A stretch of 64,000 nt of DNA from Rosettibacter sp037481715 (lineage in GTDB: Bacteria > Bacteroidota > Ignavibacteria > Ignavibacteriales > Melioribacteraceae): positions 186,001-250,000 of the forward strand of contig JBBFLD010000005.1 in NCBI GenBank assembly GCA_037481715.1, in the 5' to 3' direction. Positions 17,803-26,581 of the stretch are shown here, piece after piece. Both the position numbers and the translations under genes were made by a program. How positions within the stretch are numbered: the stretch's first letter is position 1; every line of letters starts with the position of its first letter. The notes below the pieces were generated by a model that saw nothing but the letters and a program-made list of their open reading frames with translations, searched no databases and was not told the DNA's origin.

Positions 17803-19080
17803 TTATCCTATAACTTCAAACCCGGTATATTTATGAAGAACCTTTGGAACTATAACTTTCCCTTCGGGGGTTTGATAATTCTCGAGCAGCGAAACCATTA
17901 ATCTGCTTGTTGCAAGTCCGCTGCCGTTTAATGTATGCACATATTCCACTTTTTTTGTTTCTTCTCTTCTAAATCTAATGTTTGCTCTTCTTGCTTGAAA
18001 AGCTTCGAAGTTGCTGCAAGAAGAAGCCTCGAGCCATTTATTTTCTGCAGGCGACCATGTTTCAATATCATAGCATTTTGCAGCAGAAAAACTTAAATCT
18101 CCAGTGCATAGCAATATTACACGGTAAGGAATTTTTAATGCTTGCAAAATATCTTCTGCATCTTTCACCAAGCTTTCTAATTCATTATAAGAATCTTCTG
18201 GTCTTGCAAATTTTACCATTTCAACTTTGTTAAATTGATGAACTCTTAGAAAACCTTTTGATTCTTTTCCATACGAACCAGCTTCTCTTCTAAAGCAGGG
18301 AGAATATCCAACATATTTAATTGTTAAATCTTTTTCCTGAAGAATTTCATCTCGATGAATATTTGTAATTGGCACTTCTGCAGTTGGTATCGGATAAAGT
18401 CCATCTTTTTCGATAAAATACATATCCTCTTCTAATTTTGGAATTTGACCTGTTCCTTTCATTGATTCACGATTAACAAGAACAGGAGGAAAAATTTCTT
18501 TGTAACCATGATGCTGCAAATGAAAATCGAGCATAAAGTTAATCAAAGCTCTTTCGAGTGTTGCACCTTTTCCTTTATAGAGTGGAAATCCTGAACCGGA
18601 GATTTTAGTTCCTCTTTCAAAATCCAGAATATCAAGTTTTTTGCCCAGTTCGATATGGTCTTTTACTTCAAAGTCAAATTCGAAAGAAAAATCCTCAGGC
18701 AGCCATCTTCTAACTTCAACATTATCTTCTGCTGATTTTCCAACAGGAACAGATGAATGAGCAAGATTCGGCGTACATCTTAAAATTTCTTCTAACTTAT
18801 CTTCTACTTCTTTCAATTGTTTATCGAGTTCTGCAATTTCATCGCCAACTTTTTTCATCTCCTCAAATATTGCAGTTGTATCTTCACCTCGTTTTTTCAT
18901 TTGAGGAATTTGAGAAGAAACTTTATTTCGAAGAGCTTTCAATTCATCACTTTTTGCAATTAAGCTTCTTCTTTTTTCATCGAGTTCAAGAATGTCGTCT
19001 ACGACATCAGCAGAATTTTTATTTAATAGACCCTGTCTAACTAAATCAGGATTTTCACGAATGAATTTGATATCTAGCAT
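17803..19080 (-). CDS. serS: Seryl-tRNA synthetase
   Basis: A 425-residue class II synthetase that charges tRNA-Ser. The N-terminal ~110 residues form the long antiparallel coiled-coil arm that recognises the tRNA. Class II motifs follow: G-T-G-Q-I-P-K-L-E-E-D-M-Y, F-R-R-E-A-G-S-Y-G-K-E-S-K-G motif 2 with R-V-H-Q-F, and the C-terminal L-N-G-S-G-L-A-T-S-R motif 3. The ATG is preceded by TGAGGT. Its start is 43 bp after the leuS stop. Confidence 0.98.
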   Translation of the reverse strand: MLDIKFIRENPDLVRQGLLNKNSADVVDDILELDEKRRSLIAKSDELKALRNKVSSQIPQMKKRGEDTTAIFEEMKKVGDEIAELDKQLKEVEDKLEEILRCTPNLAHSSVPVGKSAEDNVEVRRWLPEDFSFEFDFEVKDHIELGKKLDILDFERGTKISGSGFPLYKGKGATLERALINFMLDFHLQHHGYKEIFPPVLVNRESMKGTGQIPKLEEDMYFIEKDGLYPIPTAEVPITNIHRDEILQEKDLTIKYVGYSPCFRREAGSYGKESKGFLRVHQFNKVEMVKFARPEDSYNELESLVKDAEDILQALKIPYRVILLCTGDLSFSAAKCYDIETWSPAENKWLEASSCSNFEAFQARRANIRFRREETKKVEYVHTLNGSGLATSRLMVSLLENYQTPEGKVIVPKVLHKYTGFEVIG

Positions 19081-19123
19081 GTTATATTTTACCTCATTAT
19101 TAGATATTTATGTATAACAAAAT

Positions 19124-21589
19124 TTACTTCACAACTATATTATAAATCTTATTGGGCACATAAATTTCTTTTACAATCTGTTTACCATTGACATACGATT
19201 TAACTTTTTCATCTTCATAAACTCTTGCTTTTACTTCTGACTCCGGTAAATCAATCGGCATTTCAATTTTTGCACGTACTTTTCCATTTATCTGAACTAC
19301 AATCAATACATTTTCTTTTACAAGTGCTGCAGCATCAACTTCGTACCAGAAAGGATTTTCATAAATCGATTTTTCTTTCCCAATTAAATTCCAGCATTCT
19401 TCTCCAAGATGAGGTGCAAGAGGAGAAATCATCAATGCAAATCTTTCAAGTGCATAAGTCTGTAAATCTTTTCTGCATTCACTCAAGTTTTTGAAATCAT
19501 TAAGTAATTCCATTAACGCTGCTACAGCTGTATTGAATCTAAAGTTATCTATTTCTGAATCTACTTTTGCCAAAGTTTGATTTACTTTTCTATAAACAAG
19601 TTTTTCTTGTTCGTTGAGTTCCGAGATATCAAATTTATCTTTTGAAGGAAATTCCTTTGCAATATTTTTATACGATTCAAAAAGTGTATAAACACGCTGA
19701 ACAAATCTATCAACTCCTACAATACCTTTGTCGCTCCAATCTCCTCCCATTTCATATGGACCCATAAACATTAAATACATTCTAAAAACATCTGAGCCAA
19801 ACTGTTCAAGAAAAACATTTGGGTCAACAACATTTCCTTTCGATTTAGACATCTTAGCGCCTTGATTTGTAATTGTGCCTTGATGAATGAGTTTCAAAAA
19901 TGGTTCATCGCTGTTAACTAATCCAATATCTCTTAAAAATTTGTGGATGAATCTTGCATACAAAAGATGCATCGTTGCATGTTCAGCTCCACCGACGTAA
20001 ACATCAACCGGTGTCCATTTATTTGCTAAGTCAACATCAAACATTCCTGCTTCATATTTTGGATTTAAGTAACGCAGATAATACCATGATGAGTCTACGA
20101 ATGTATCCATTGTATCTGGGTCTCGTTTTGCAGGAGCTCCACACTTTGGACAAGTTGTATTTATAAATTCTTCGCAGCTTGCAAGTGGAGAACCGCCTTC
20201 AGGTTTAAAGTTAACATTATAAGGAAGAATAACAGGAAGCTGTTCTTCAGGAACAGGAACTTCGCCGCATTTTTCGCAATGAACAATTGGAATCGGAGTT
20301 CCCCAATAACGCTGACGTGAAATTAACCAATCTCTCAATCTATAATTTACAGTTCTCTTGCCAATTCCCTGAGCTTCCAAATCTTCAGAAATTTTTTGAA
20401 TCCCAACATCTGAACTTAATCCGTTATATTTGCCAGAGTTAATCATTATTCCAACATCTGTATAAGCTTGAGTAAGTTCATCTTCCTCTTTTGTTCCTGG
20501 TTGAAGAATTACTTTTTTAATTGGGAGATTAAATTTCTTAGCAAATTCAAAATCGCGTTCATCATGACCGGGAACAGCCATAACGCAGCTTGTTCCATAA
20601 GTTGCAAGAACATAATCTGCTATCCAAATTGGAACGCGTTCACCATTTACCGGATTAATAGCATAAGCTCCTGTTGGAACGCCGGTTTTTTCTTTTACAG
20701 TCGAAGTTCTTTCAACTTCAGTTAAAGATTTTATTGAATCAATATATTTTTCAACACCTTCACGAAATTCTGGTTTTGTAATTTTAAGAACTAAATCATG
20801 TTCTGGAGCTAAAACCACATAAGTAACACCAAACAAAGTATCCGGTCTTGTAGTGAACACTCTTATTTTTTCATCATGTCCTTCAATTTGAAAATCGATT
20901 TCAGTTCCATAACTTTTTCCAATCCAGTTGATTTGCATTATTTTAGTTTTTTCTGGCCAATCTATTTTATTTAAGCCGTCAAGAAGTTCATCTGCATATT
21001 GAGTAATCTTGAAAAACCATTGAGTAAGATTTTTTTGAATTACAGTTGTTCCGCATCGCTCACATCCGCCGTCACTTAAAACCTGCTCTCTTGCAAGAAC
21101 CGTTTGACATGAAGGGCACCAATTTACGGGTGCATTTTTTCTGTAAGCCAATCCTCTTTTATACATTTGAAGAAAAAGCCATTGATTCCATTTATAATAT
21201 TCAGGAACACATGTCATCAACTCTGCATCCCAATCATACATTCCACCCATACGATTTAACATTTTGCGAATATCTCGAATGTTCTGCAAAGTGCTATCCT
21301 GTGGATGGATGCCAGTTTTAATAGCATAATTTTCAGCAGGAAGTCCAAATGCATCGTAACCCATTGGTTCAAATACATTAAAGCCTTTTAATTTTTTATA
21401 ACGAGCAAATGAATCTGTTGGACCGTAATTATACCAATGTCCAATGTGCATTTTTGCACCAGAGGGATAAATAAACATTACAAGCACATAAAGTTTTTTA
21501 TCAATTTTAGATAAATCTGTTTTGAATACTTTTTTTTCTTCCCAAAATTTTTGCCACTTTAATTCGATTTCTTCAAATGGATATTTCAT
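19124..21589 (-). CDS. leuS: Leucyl-tRNA synthetase
   Basis: An 821-residue class I synthetase. The ATP-binding H-I-G-H motif appears near residue 48 (K-M-H-I-G-H-W-Y-N-Y), a zinc-binding C-P-S-C...C-E-R-C segment near 165, the editing domain (T-T-R-P-D-T-L-F-G-V, around 255) in the middle, a second cysteine cluster (C-E-K-C...C-P-K-C) near 440-490, and K-M-S-K-S near 600. The anticodon-binding and C-terminal domains are complete. The length is normal for bacterial LeuRS. Confidence 0.98.
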   Translation of the reverse strand: MKYPFEEIELKWQKFWEEKKVFKTDLSKIDKKLYVLVMFIYPSGAKMHIGHWYNYGPTDSFARYKKLKGFNVFEPMGYDAFGLPAENYAIKTGIHPQDSTLQNIRDIRKMLNRMGGMYDWDAELMTCVPEYYKWNQWLFLQMYKRGLAYRKNAPVNWCPSCQTVLAREQVLSDGGCERCGTTVIQKNLTQWFFKITQYADELLDGLNKIDWPEKTKIMQINWIGKSYGTEIDFQIEGHDEKIRVFTTRPDTLFGVTYVVLAPEHDLVLKITKPEFREGVEKYIDSIKSLTEVERTSTVKEKTGVPTGAYAINPVNGERVPIWIADYVLATYGTSCVMAVPGHDERDFEFAKKFNLPIKKVILQPGTKEEDELTQAYTDVGIMINSGKYNGLSSDVGIQKISEDLEAQGIGKRTVNYRLRDWLISRQRYWGTPIPIVHCEKCGEVPVPEEQLPVILPYNVNFKPEGGSPLASCEEFINTTCPKCGAPAKRDPDTMDTFVDSSWYYLRYLNPKYEAGMFDVDLANKWTPVDVYVGGAEHATMHLLYARFIHKFLRDIGLVNSDEPFLKLIHQGTITNQGAKMSKSKGNVVDPNVFLEQFGSDVFRMYLMFMGPYEMGGDWSDKGIVGVDRFVQRVYTLFESYKNIAKEFPSKDKFDISELNEQEKLVYRKVNQTLAKVDSEIDNFRFNTAVAALMELLNDFKNLSECRKDLQTYALERFALMISPLAPHLGEECWNLIGKEKSIYENPFWYEVDAAALVKENVLIVVQINGKVRAKIEMPIDLPESEVKARVYEDEKVKSYVNGKQIVKEIYVPNKIYNIVVK

Positions 21590-21689
21590 AGCTCACATAA
21601 ATTTGTTTGAAATTGATAAGAAACTTATCAAAAACGAAAGGGTTAATCAAGGAAACCGCTTGGTTATTTGATAAAACTAATTCTTTAGG

Positions 21690-24509
21690 TTACTTCATCA
21701 ATATCATCTTTTTCACAAAGAAATTATAATCAGTTTGAAGTGCATAAAAATAAACTCCGCTTGAAAGGTCTGATGCATTAAATTCAACAGTATATCTTCC
21801 GGGTTCTTTTGTTTCATTAACCAGAGTTCTAATTTCTCTCCCCAAAGCATCATAAACTTTCAAAATAACTCGGCTTGATTTTGATATTTGATAACTGATT
21901 ATGGTAGAAGAATTAAAAGGATTGGGATAGTTTTGATATAATACAAATTCTTTGAGTAAAGGTTCTTCATTGGATACATCAGAAATTAACGAAATATATT
22001 TTTCTCTGCTTAAACGAATTGCATTTCTAATTTCATTTAAGTTTTCTCCTGCTGCAAGTGCAAATGCAACCGGAAGAGTTTCTCCTGCAGGAATATTAAA
22101 TGGTCCGCCTGAAATTGTAAAAGAAACATCTGCAGGACCAATACCATTTTTTACAACACCGCTTGAAAGTGAAATCCATTTATCTTTCTTAGTAAATCCT
22201 CCTGCTTCTAAATCGAACAAAGTAATTTCATTATAAATTGGATAGAATCCATATTTATCAGAAGAAATTAATGCTGCTGCGGCGTAATTTGTACTCAAAG
22301 ATTTATCGATACAGTATGCATAACCAAAATTATCATTAATATCATAATCTGCAGAATCTTTTGTTGCTTCATTTGGTGGAATATCCCAATCAAAGAAAAA
22401 TCCTGCATAGAGTCCATTAATATTTTTTGTTGTCGTGTTTTTCAAATTCATAACTAAAATTATAAAATTGTCATACGGTGGCTGACTGAATGAATATGAT
22501 TTAAGATGTGTCTCAATTCCTAATCTTCCTTCACCAAAATTATAATCATCAAATACAGCCGTACCAATTTCATCTCCATCTGTTTTTAAGATCTTAAATT
22601 GGTCTATAATTCTAAAATCATTTCTTTGAGAATAAGTTTCTCTTGCAGCATCCATAACAGTTGTTTCAGAAGTTCCATACATAAAAGCGCCTTCAAACAT
22701 TAAATTTTCATCCCTGAAAGTAAATCCAAGTCCTTCTTGATTATCTGGATAATCATTAAATCCAAGAGTTCCTTTGCTTGTAATTGTCATAGAAATTTTA
22801 TTAGCAGTGTGACTGTCATAAGTTGGATTAATTCTTGCAGAAAACCATTGAAAGTCCGAATAATTATTTCCTGAAAATTTCAGCATAAAATTAACTGTGT
22901 GATTATATGGTGCATTATTCAAAACTATGAAAGAAAACTCATTGTTCTCAGATGTAATTGTTTCGAGTGTGTTTAATTGATTAATTGAAAATCTGGAATT
23001 AACGATTTGAATGGAAGTGTCGCTGCAAATTAAATCTACATCAATGTTAGAAGCTGCATCAAGAAAATTTTGAAATGTAATATTGATAAAAACTTGTTCT
23101 CCTTTTTCAAGCAGTCCATTTTGATTTCCTTTATCAAGAAATTTTACATTCACCGCACGAATGGAAATCAAATTTGTATCTTTTACAGCTTTATATGCAT
23201 TAATTCTGCCGTGACCCAAAAGGTATTTTAAAGAATCATTATGAAATGAATAAATATCATCTGATGTCATTCTAATTTTTTCTGCAACTTGAAGAGGAGT
23301 ATACTTCGGAAATCTTGAAAACACCAATGCTGCCAAACCAGCAACATGAGGTGCCGACATTGATGAGCCGCTGATTTGTTTATACTTTTGTCCTGAGATT
23401 GTGGGCCAAGTAGAAATGATTGAAGTGCCAGGAGCCAAGACATCAACATAATTACCATAATTACTGCCAGAAGTATTGCTGTAGTATGCTCTATGAATTC
23501 CATCAGAATCAAGCCAGCCAACAGAAAGAACTCCATTGTAACTTGCTGGATAAAATGGTTCTCTTTTGTTTTCGTTGCCTGCAGAAGCTACAACAAGTGC
23601 TCCTTTTGAAATTGCATAATCAATTATTTCCTGTTCATATCTCGAATATCCATAACCGCCCCAGCTGCAGTTAATCACTTTTGCTCCATTATCAGCAGCA
23701 TACTTAATTCCTTCAAAACCATAATAAACATATGGTTCATTTTGTGCGTTTCTTTTATCCCCTCTTGATACTTTCACCGGCATTATTGAACAATTATATC
23801 CAACAGAAGCAATTCCAATTTTATTATCTGTAACTGCAGCTGCAATTCCTGCTACATGTGTTCCATGATAACCAACTCCAAATCCTAATGGTGCTTTATC
23901 TTCTGAGGGATCATTATCTGGCGTTCCATTTAATCCGCCAAAATCATATCCAAGTATATTTCCATTATTATCTCGATAAATATTTCCAATTATGTCTGGA
24001 TGTCTCCAGTCAACTCCAACATCAACAATTGCAATAATTATGCTTGAATCTCCTTTAGTAATATCCCAAGCTTTTGAAGCAGAAATTTGAGTTAGATTAA
24101 TTTGTGTTCCGGCAAAATAAATTGAGTCGTTTGGATTGTATGTTATCTGTCTAACAAATTTTGGTTCTGCCCATTCAAGTTCCTTCATTCTTGAAATTTT
24201 TTGCGAGATAATAAATGGGTCGTTACCAGATTTCAGTTTTACATTGTAAATCCTATCAAATTTATCTGTTCCTTTCTTCAATACATTTTGAAATTCAGAA
24301 AAGACTGGTTTTATTTCCTGAACAGCATCGCTTTTCAAGAGAGAATTTATTCTTCTTTGAATCTCTGCAGGATAAGCATAATCATCCTTAACTTTTATTA
24401 TAATTGTGTTTGAAAGATATATCAAATTATCTTTTTTAATAATTTCTTCTTGAGCGAAAATCAAAATTGTGTAAAAGATTATAAAAGCAAAAAAGATTTT
24501 TATCTTCAT
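21690..24509 (-). CDS. Exported subtilisin-like serine protease with type IX secretion sorting domain
   Basis: This 939-residue protein has an N-terminal signal peptide (residues 1-19, ending I-F-A-Q) and a propeptide-like region to ~130. The S8 domain holds the triad Asp163 (I-V-D-V-G-V-D), His215 (G-Y-H-G-T-H-V-A-G) and Ser383 (G-S-S-M-S-A-P-H). Mid-protein beta-rich domains follow. The last ~85 residues are a Por/type IX C-terminal sorting domain: L-Y-Q-N-Y-P-N-P-F-N opening, S-G-V-Y-F-Y near the end, final K-K-M-I-L-M-K. It is expected to be secreted across the outer membrane and its CTD removed. It probably degrades extracellular protein. Confidence 0.95.
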   Translation of the reverse strand: MKIKIFFAFIIFYTILIFAQEEIIKKDNLIYLSNTIIIKVKDDYAYPAEIQRRINSLLKSDAVQEIKPVFSEFQNVLKKGTDKFDRIYNVKLKSGNDPFIISQKISRMKELEWAEPKFVRQITYNPNDSIYFAGTQINLTQISASKAWDITKGDSSIIIAIVDVGVDWRHPDIIGNIYRDNNGNILGYDFGGLNGTPDNDPSEDKAPLGFGVGYHGTHVAGIAAAVTDNKIGIASVGYNCSIMPVKVSRGDKRNAQNEPYVYYGFEGIKYAADNGAKVINCSWGGYGYSRYEQEIIDYAISKGALVVASAGNENKREPFYPASYNGVLSVGWLDSDGIHRAYYSNTSGSNYGNYVDVLAPGTSIISTWPTISGQKYKQISGSSMSAPHVAGLAALVFSRFPKYTPLQVAEKIRMTSDDIYSFHNDSLKYLLGHGRINAYKAVKDTNLISIRAVNVKFLDKGNQNGLLEKGEQVFINITFQNFLDAASNIDVDLICSDTSIQIVNSRFSINQLNTLETITSENNEFSFIVLNNAPYNHTVNFMLKFSGNNYSDFQWFSARINPTYDSHTANKISMTITSKGTLGFNDYPDNQEGLGFTFRDENLMFEGAFMYGTSETTVMDAARETYSQRNDFRIIDQFKILKTDGDEIGTAVFDDYNFGEGRLGIETHLKSYSFSQPPYDNFIILVMNLKNTTTKNINGLYAGFFFDWDIPPNEATKDSADYDINDNFGYAYCIDKSLSTNYAAAALISSDKYGFYPIYNEITLFDLEAGGFTKKDKWISLSSGVVKNGIGPADVSFTISGGPFNIPAGETLPVAFALAAGENLNEIRNAIRLSREKYISLISDVSNEEPLLKEFVLYQNYPNPFNSSTIISYQISKSSRVILKVYDALGREIRTLVNETKEPGRYTVEFNASDLSSGVYFYALQTDYNFFVKKMILMK

Positions 24510-24537
24510 AAAATTCTCATAATCTAATTTGATAAAT

Positions 24538-26433
24538 TTACTTCAACTCAAAAGAATTATCTTTTGAATTAATATCTGGAATTTGACTGTTCCCAAGCTC
24601 AATTTTCTTAATCTTCTTTTTTGAATGAATATTAATCTTCTTTTCTAACTCACCATTTTTCCATATGTCTGCTTTTGCTTCATAAATCAACTTGTTTGTA
24701 CTGTCTTCATAAATTGCATTTATTTTTACTGGAAGCGGTAATCCTCCTTTATTCATAATTACTACTTCTACTTGATTTCCTTTTTGATTGGCATTTTTAA
24801 TCGATAGGTCAGGATACTTTGTATCAAAGAACCATGCTTTCCAGAACCAATCTAAATTTTGTTTTGAAACATCATTAAAAGTAAAAAAGAAGTCGTATGG
24901 AACAGGATGCTTGCCATTCCATCGATTAATATATTCATGCAGACATTTTTTGAATAAATCATCGCCAAGCAAATCTCTCAAAAAATCGTAAGCAGCTGCT
25001 GGTCTTCTATATGAAGCATTTCTGTAAGAAGCTCCTCTCATTTGATAAGAAGGAATCATTGGAGGCAAATCTTTATCTGTTCCGCCTATTTCATTATAAC
25101 TCTGTGCATTTCGAGTGCGAGGGTCATAACCTTCTGCTTGCTCTGTTTGAAAATCAAATGGCAGCATTGTTGCCCATCCTTCATCCATCCATGCATATTT
25201 TCTTTCATTTATTCCCATAAAAAAAGGGAAATATGTATGAGAAATTTCGTGGGAAGTTAAATGTATTGTCCCATGAATTTCAGGCACTGAGGAATTATTG
25301 CACATCATTGGAAATTCCATTCCACCTTGACCATTAAAGACTGTCATCGCAGGATAAGGATATGGATAGCCTGGAATATGATTCGAAAAACTTTCGATTG
25401 ATTTTCTTGCAATTTCTGCTACTTGATAAAAATCTTTTGAATTAGGATTGTATGCTGCAGAAATGAAAGCTCTTCTGCCTGTTTGTTTATCTACAATTAA
25501 ACTTGATGCATCCCACAAATAGTGATTGCTTAGAGCAAATGCAAAGTCAGGAACATATTCAGCTTTAAATCTATAAGTTAATTTTTCTTTGTTCACTGTT
25601 ATTAAATCAGAATAATCTTCTTCACTAATTATTTTTACAATTTCGTCTGACGATAATGCTTTCTTATATTTTTCTAAAATTTTTTCTGAAAAAACTTCTT
25701 CAGGATTTTGTAAAACTCCAGTTGCCCAGATAACATAATTTTTAGGAACTGTAAGTTCAACTTCATAATTTCCAAAATCATTATATGTTTCTGTATTGCC
25801 GGTATAGCTAATCATATCCCAGCCGTCAATATCATCATAAACTGCAATTTGAGGAAACCAATAAGCTACAAACATTGAAGTGCTGTCGTATGCACCCATT
25901 CTAATCTGAGATTTATCTGGAATTAAACATGACCATTGAAATTCCATTTCAGCTTTTTCTTTTGGCAGCAATGGTTCTGGAAGTTGAATAATAAGATTTG
26001 TTCCTTCGCGGCGAGGTGATTCTTTTTTATCATCTATTATTATTTCATTGCTGTTATAAACTATCTTTTTTAATTCTACACCGTCATTAACTGCATCAGA
26101 AGAAATTTGAAAATCACGTATGTTGCCTTTGCGATAAATATCCATCAAGAGTTTAACTACTATTCTTTTGAGTGTATCTGGACTATTGTTATAATAAATT
26201 ACTTTTTCTTCTCCAATAATTTTTCTCTCTGCAGGAAATATTTCTGCTTTGATATTATAGTCAGCTCTGTTTTGCCAATAATTTTTTCCAGGCTTGCCAT
26301 CATAAGAGCGAGTTTCGTTTTCATAAGCTTTCTGAAAATTTACTGGAATAAAAAAGGAAGTCTTCTGTGCAAAAGAAATTGCTGGTAACAATAAAATTAG
26401 AATGAGCTTTAACAGATTAGTTTTCATTTTCAT
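24538..26433 (-). CDS. Secreted M1-family (gluzincin) aminopeptidase-like metallopeptidase
   Basis: A 631-residue protein with a signal peptide (residues 1-23, S-F-A-Q). The zinc site is H-E-I-S-H at residues 395-399, with the third ligand Glu418 in D-E-G-W after the usual 18-residue gap. A G-G-M-E-F-P motif (370-375) replaces the substrate-binding GAMEN of classical M1 enzymes. The N-terminal ~300 residues are beta-rich as in M1 proteins. The C-terminal end is short, without a sorting domain. It is probably periplasmic or surface-attached. It lies 28 bp upstream of the subtilase gene, transcribed the same way, and both may serve peptide use. Confidence 0.88.
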   Translation of the reverse strand: MKMKTNLLKLILILLLPAISFAQKTSFFIPVNFQKAYENETRSYDGKPGKNYWQNRADYNIKAEIFPAERKIIGEEKVIYYNNSPDTLKRIVVKLLMDIYRKGNIRDFQISSDAVNDGVELKKIVYNSNEIIIDDKKESPRREGTNLIIQLPEPLLPKEKAEMEFQWSCLIPDKSQIRMGAYDSTSMFVAYWFPQIAVYDDIDGWDMISYTGNTETYNDFGNYEVELTVPKNYVIWATGVLQNPEEVFSEKILEKYKKALSSDEIVKIISEEDYSDLITVNKEKLTYRFKAEYVPDFAFALSNHYLWDASSLIVDKQTGRRAFISAAYNPNSKDFYQVAEIARKSIESFSNHIPGYPYPYPAMTVFNGQGGMEFPMMCNNSSVPEIHGTIHLTSHEISHTYFPFFMGINERKYAWMDEGWATMLPFDFQTEQAEGYDPRTRNAQSYNEIGGTDKDLPPMIPSYQMRGASYRNASYRRPAAAYDFLRDLLGDDLFKKCLHEYINRWNGKHPVPYDFFFTFNDVSKQNLDWFWKAWFFDTKYPDLSIKNANQKGNQVEVVIMNKGGLPLPVKINAIYEDSTNKLIYEAKADIWKNGELEKKINIHSKKKIKKIELGNSQIPDINSKDNSFELK

Positions 26434-26553
26434 TCTCGCTTGTTATCATACAAAGTAAAAATAATTAAAAGAAGTGTTATTACAAATGAAGTTTTATCTG
26501 AAGATTATTGATATGAGTTTTATATAGTTCGAAGAAATTTTGTTTATTCAGAA

Positions 26554-26575
26554 GCTGCCGGAAAATTCCGGCAGC
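26554..26575 (-). terminator. Perfect hairpin after gyrA
   Basis: A 10-bp perfect stem (GCTGCCGGAA / TTCCGGCAGC) with a 2-base centre lies 6 bp beyond the gyrA stop. The T-tract that follows on the reverse strand is weak. It is the likely end of the replication operon. Confidence 0.75.
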
Positions 26576-26581
26576 ATTTAA

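Noticed and set aside
21620..21666. Possible hairpin after the subtilase and before leuS
   Set aside because: Arms such as AATCAAG/CTTGGTT pair with a mismatch and the layout gives no clear terminator.
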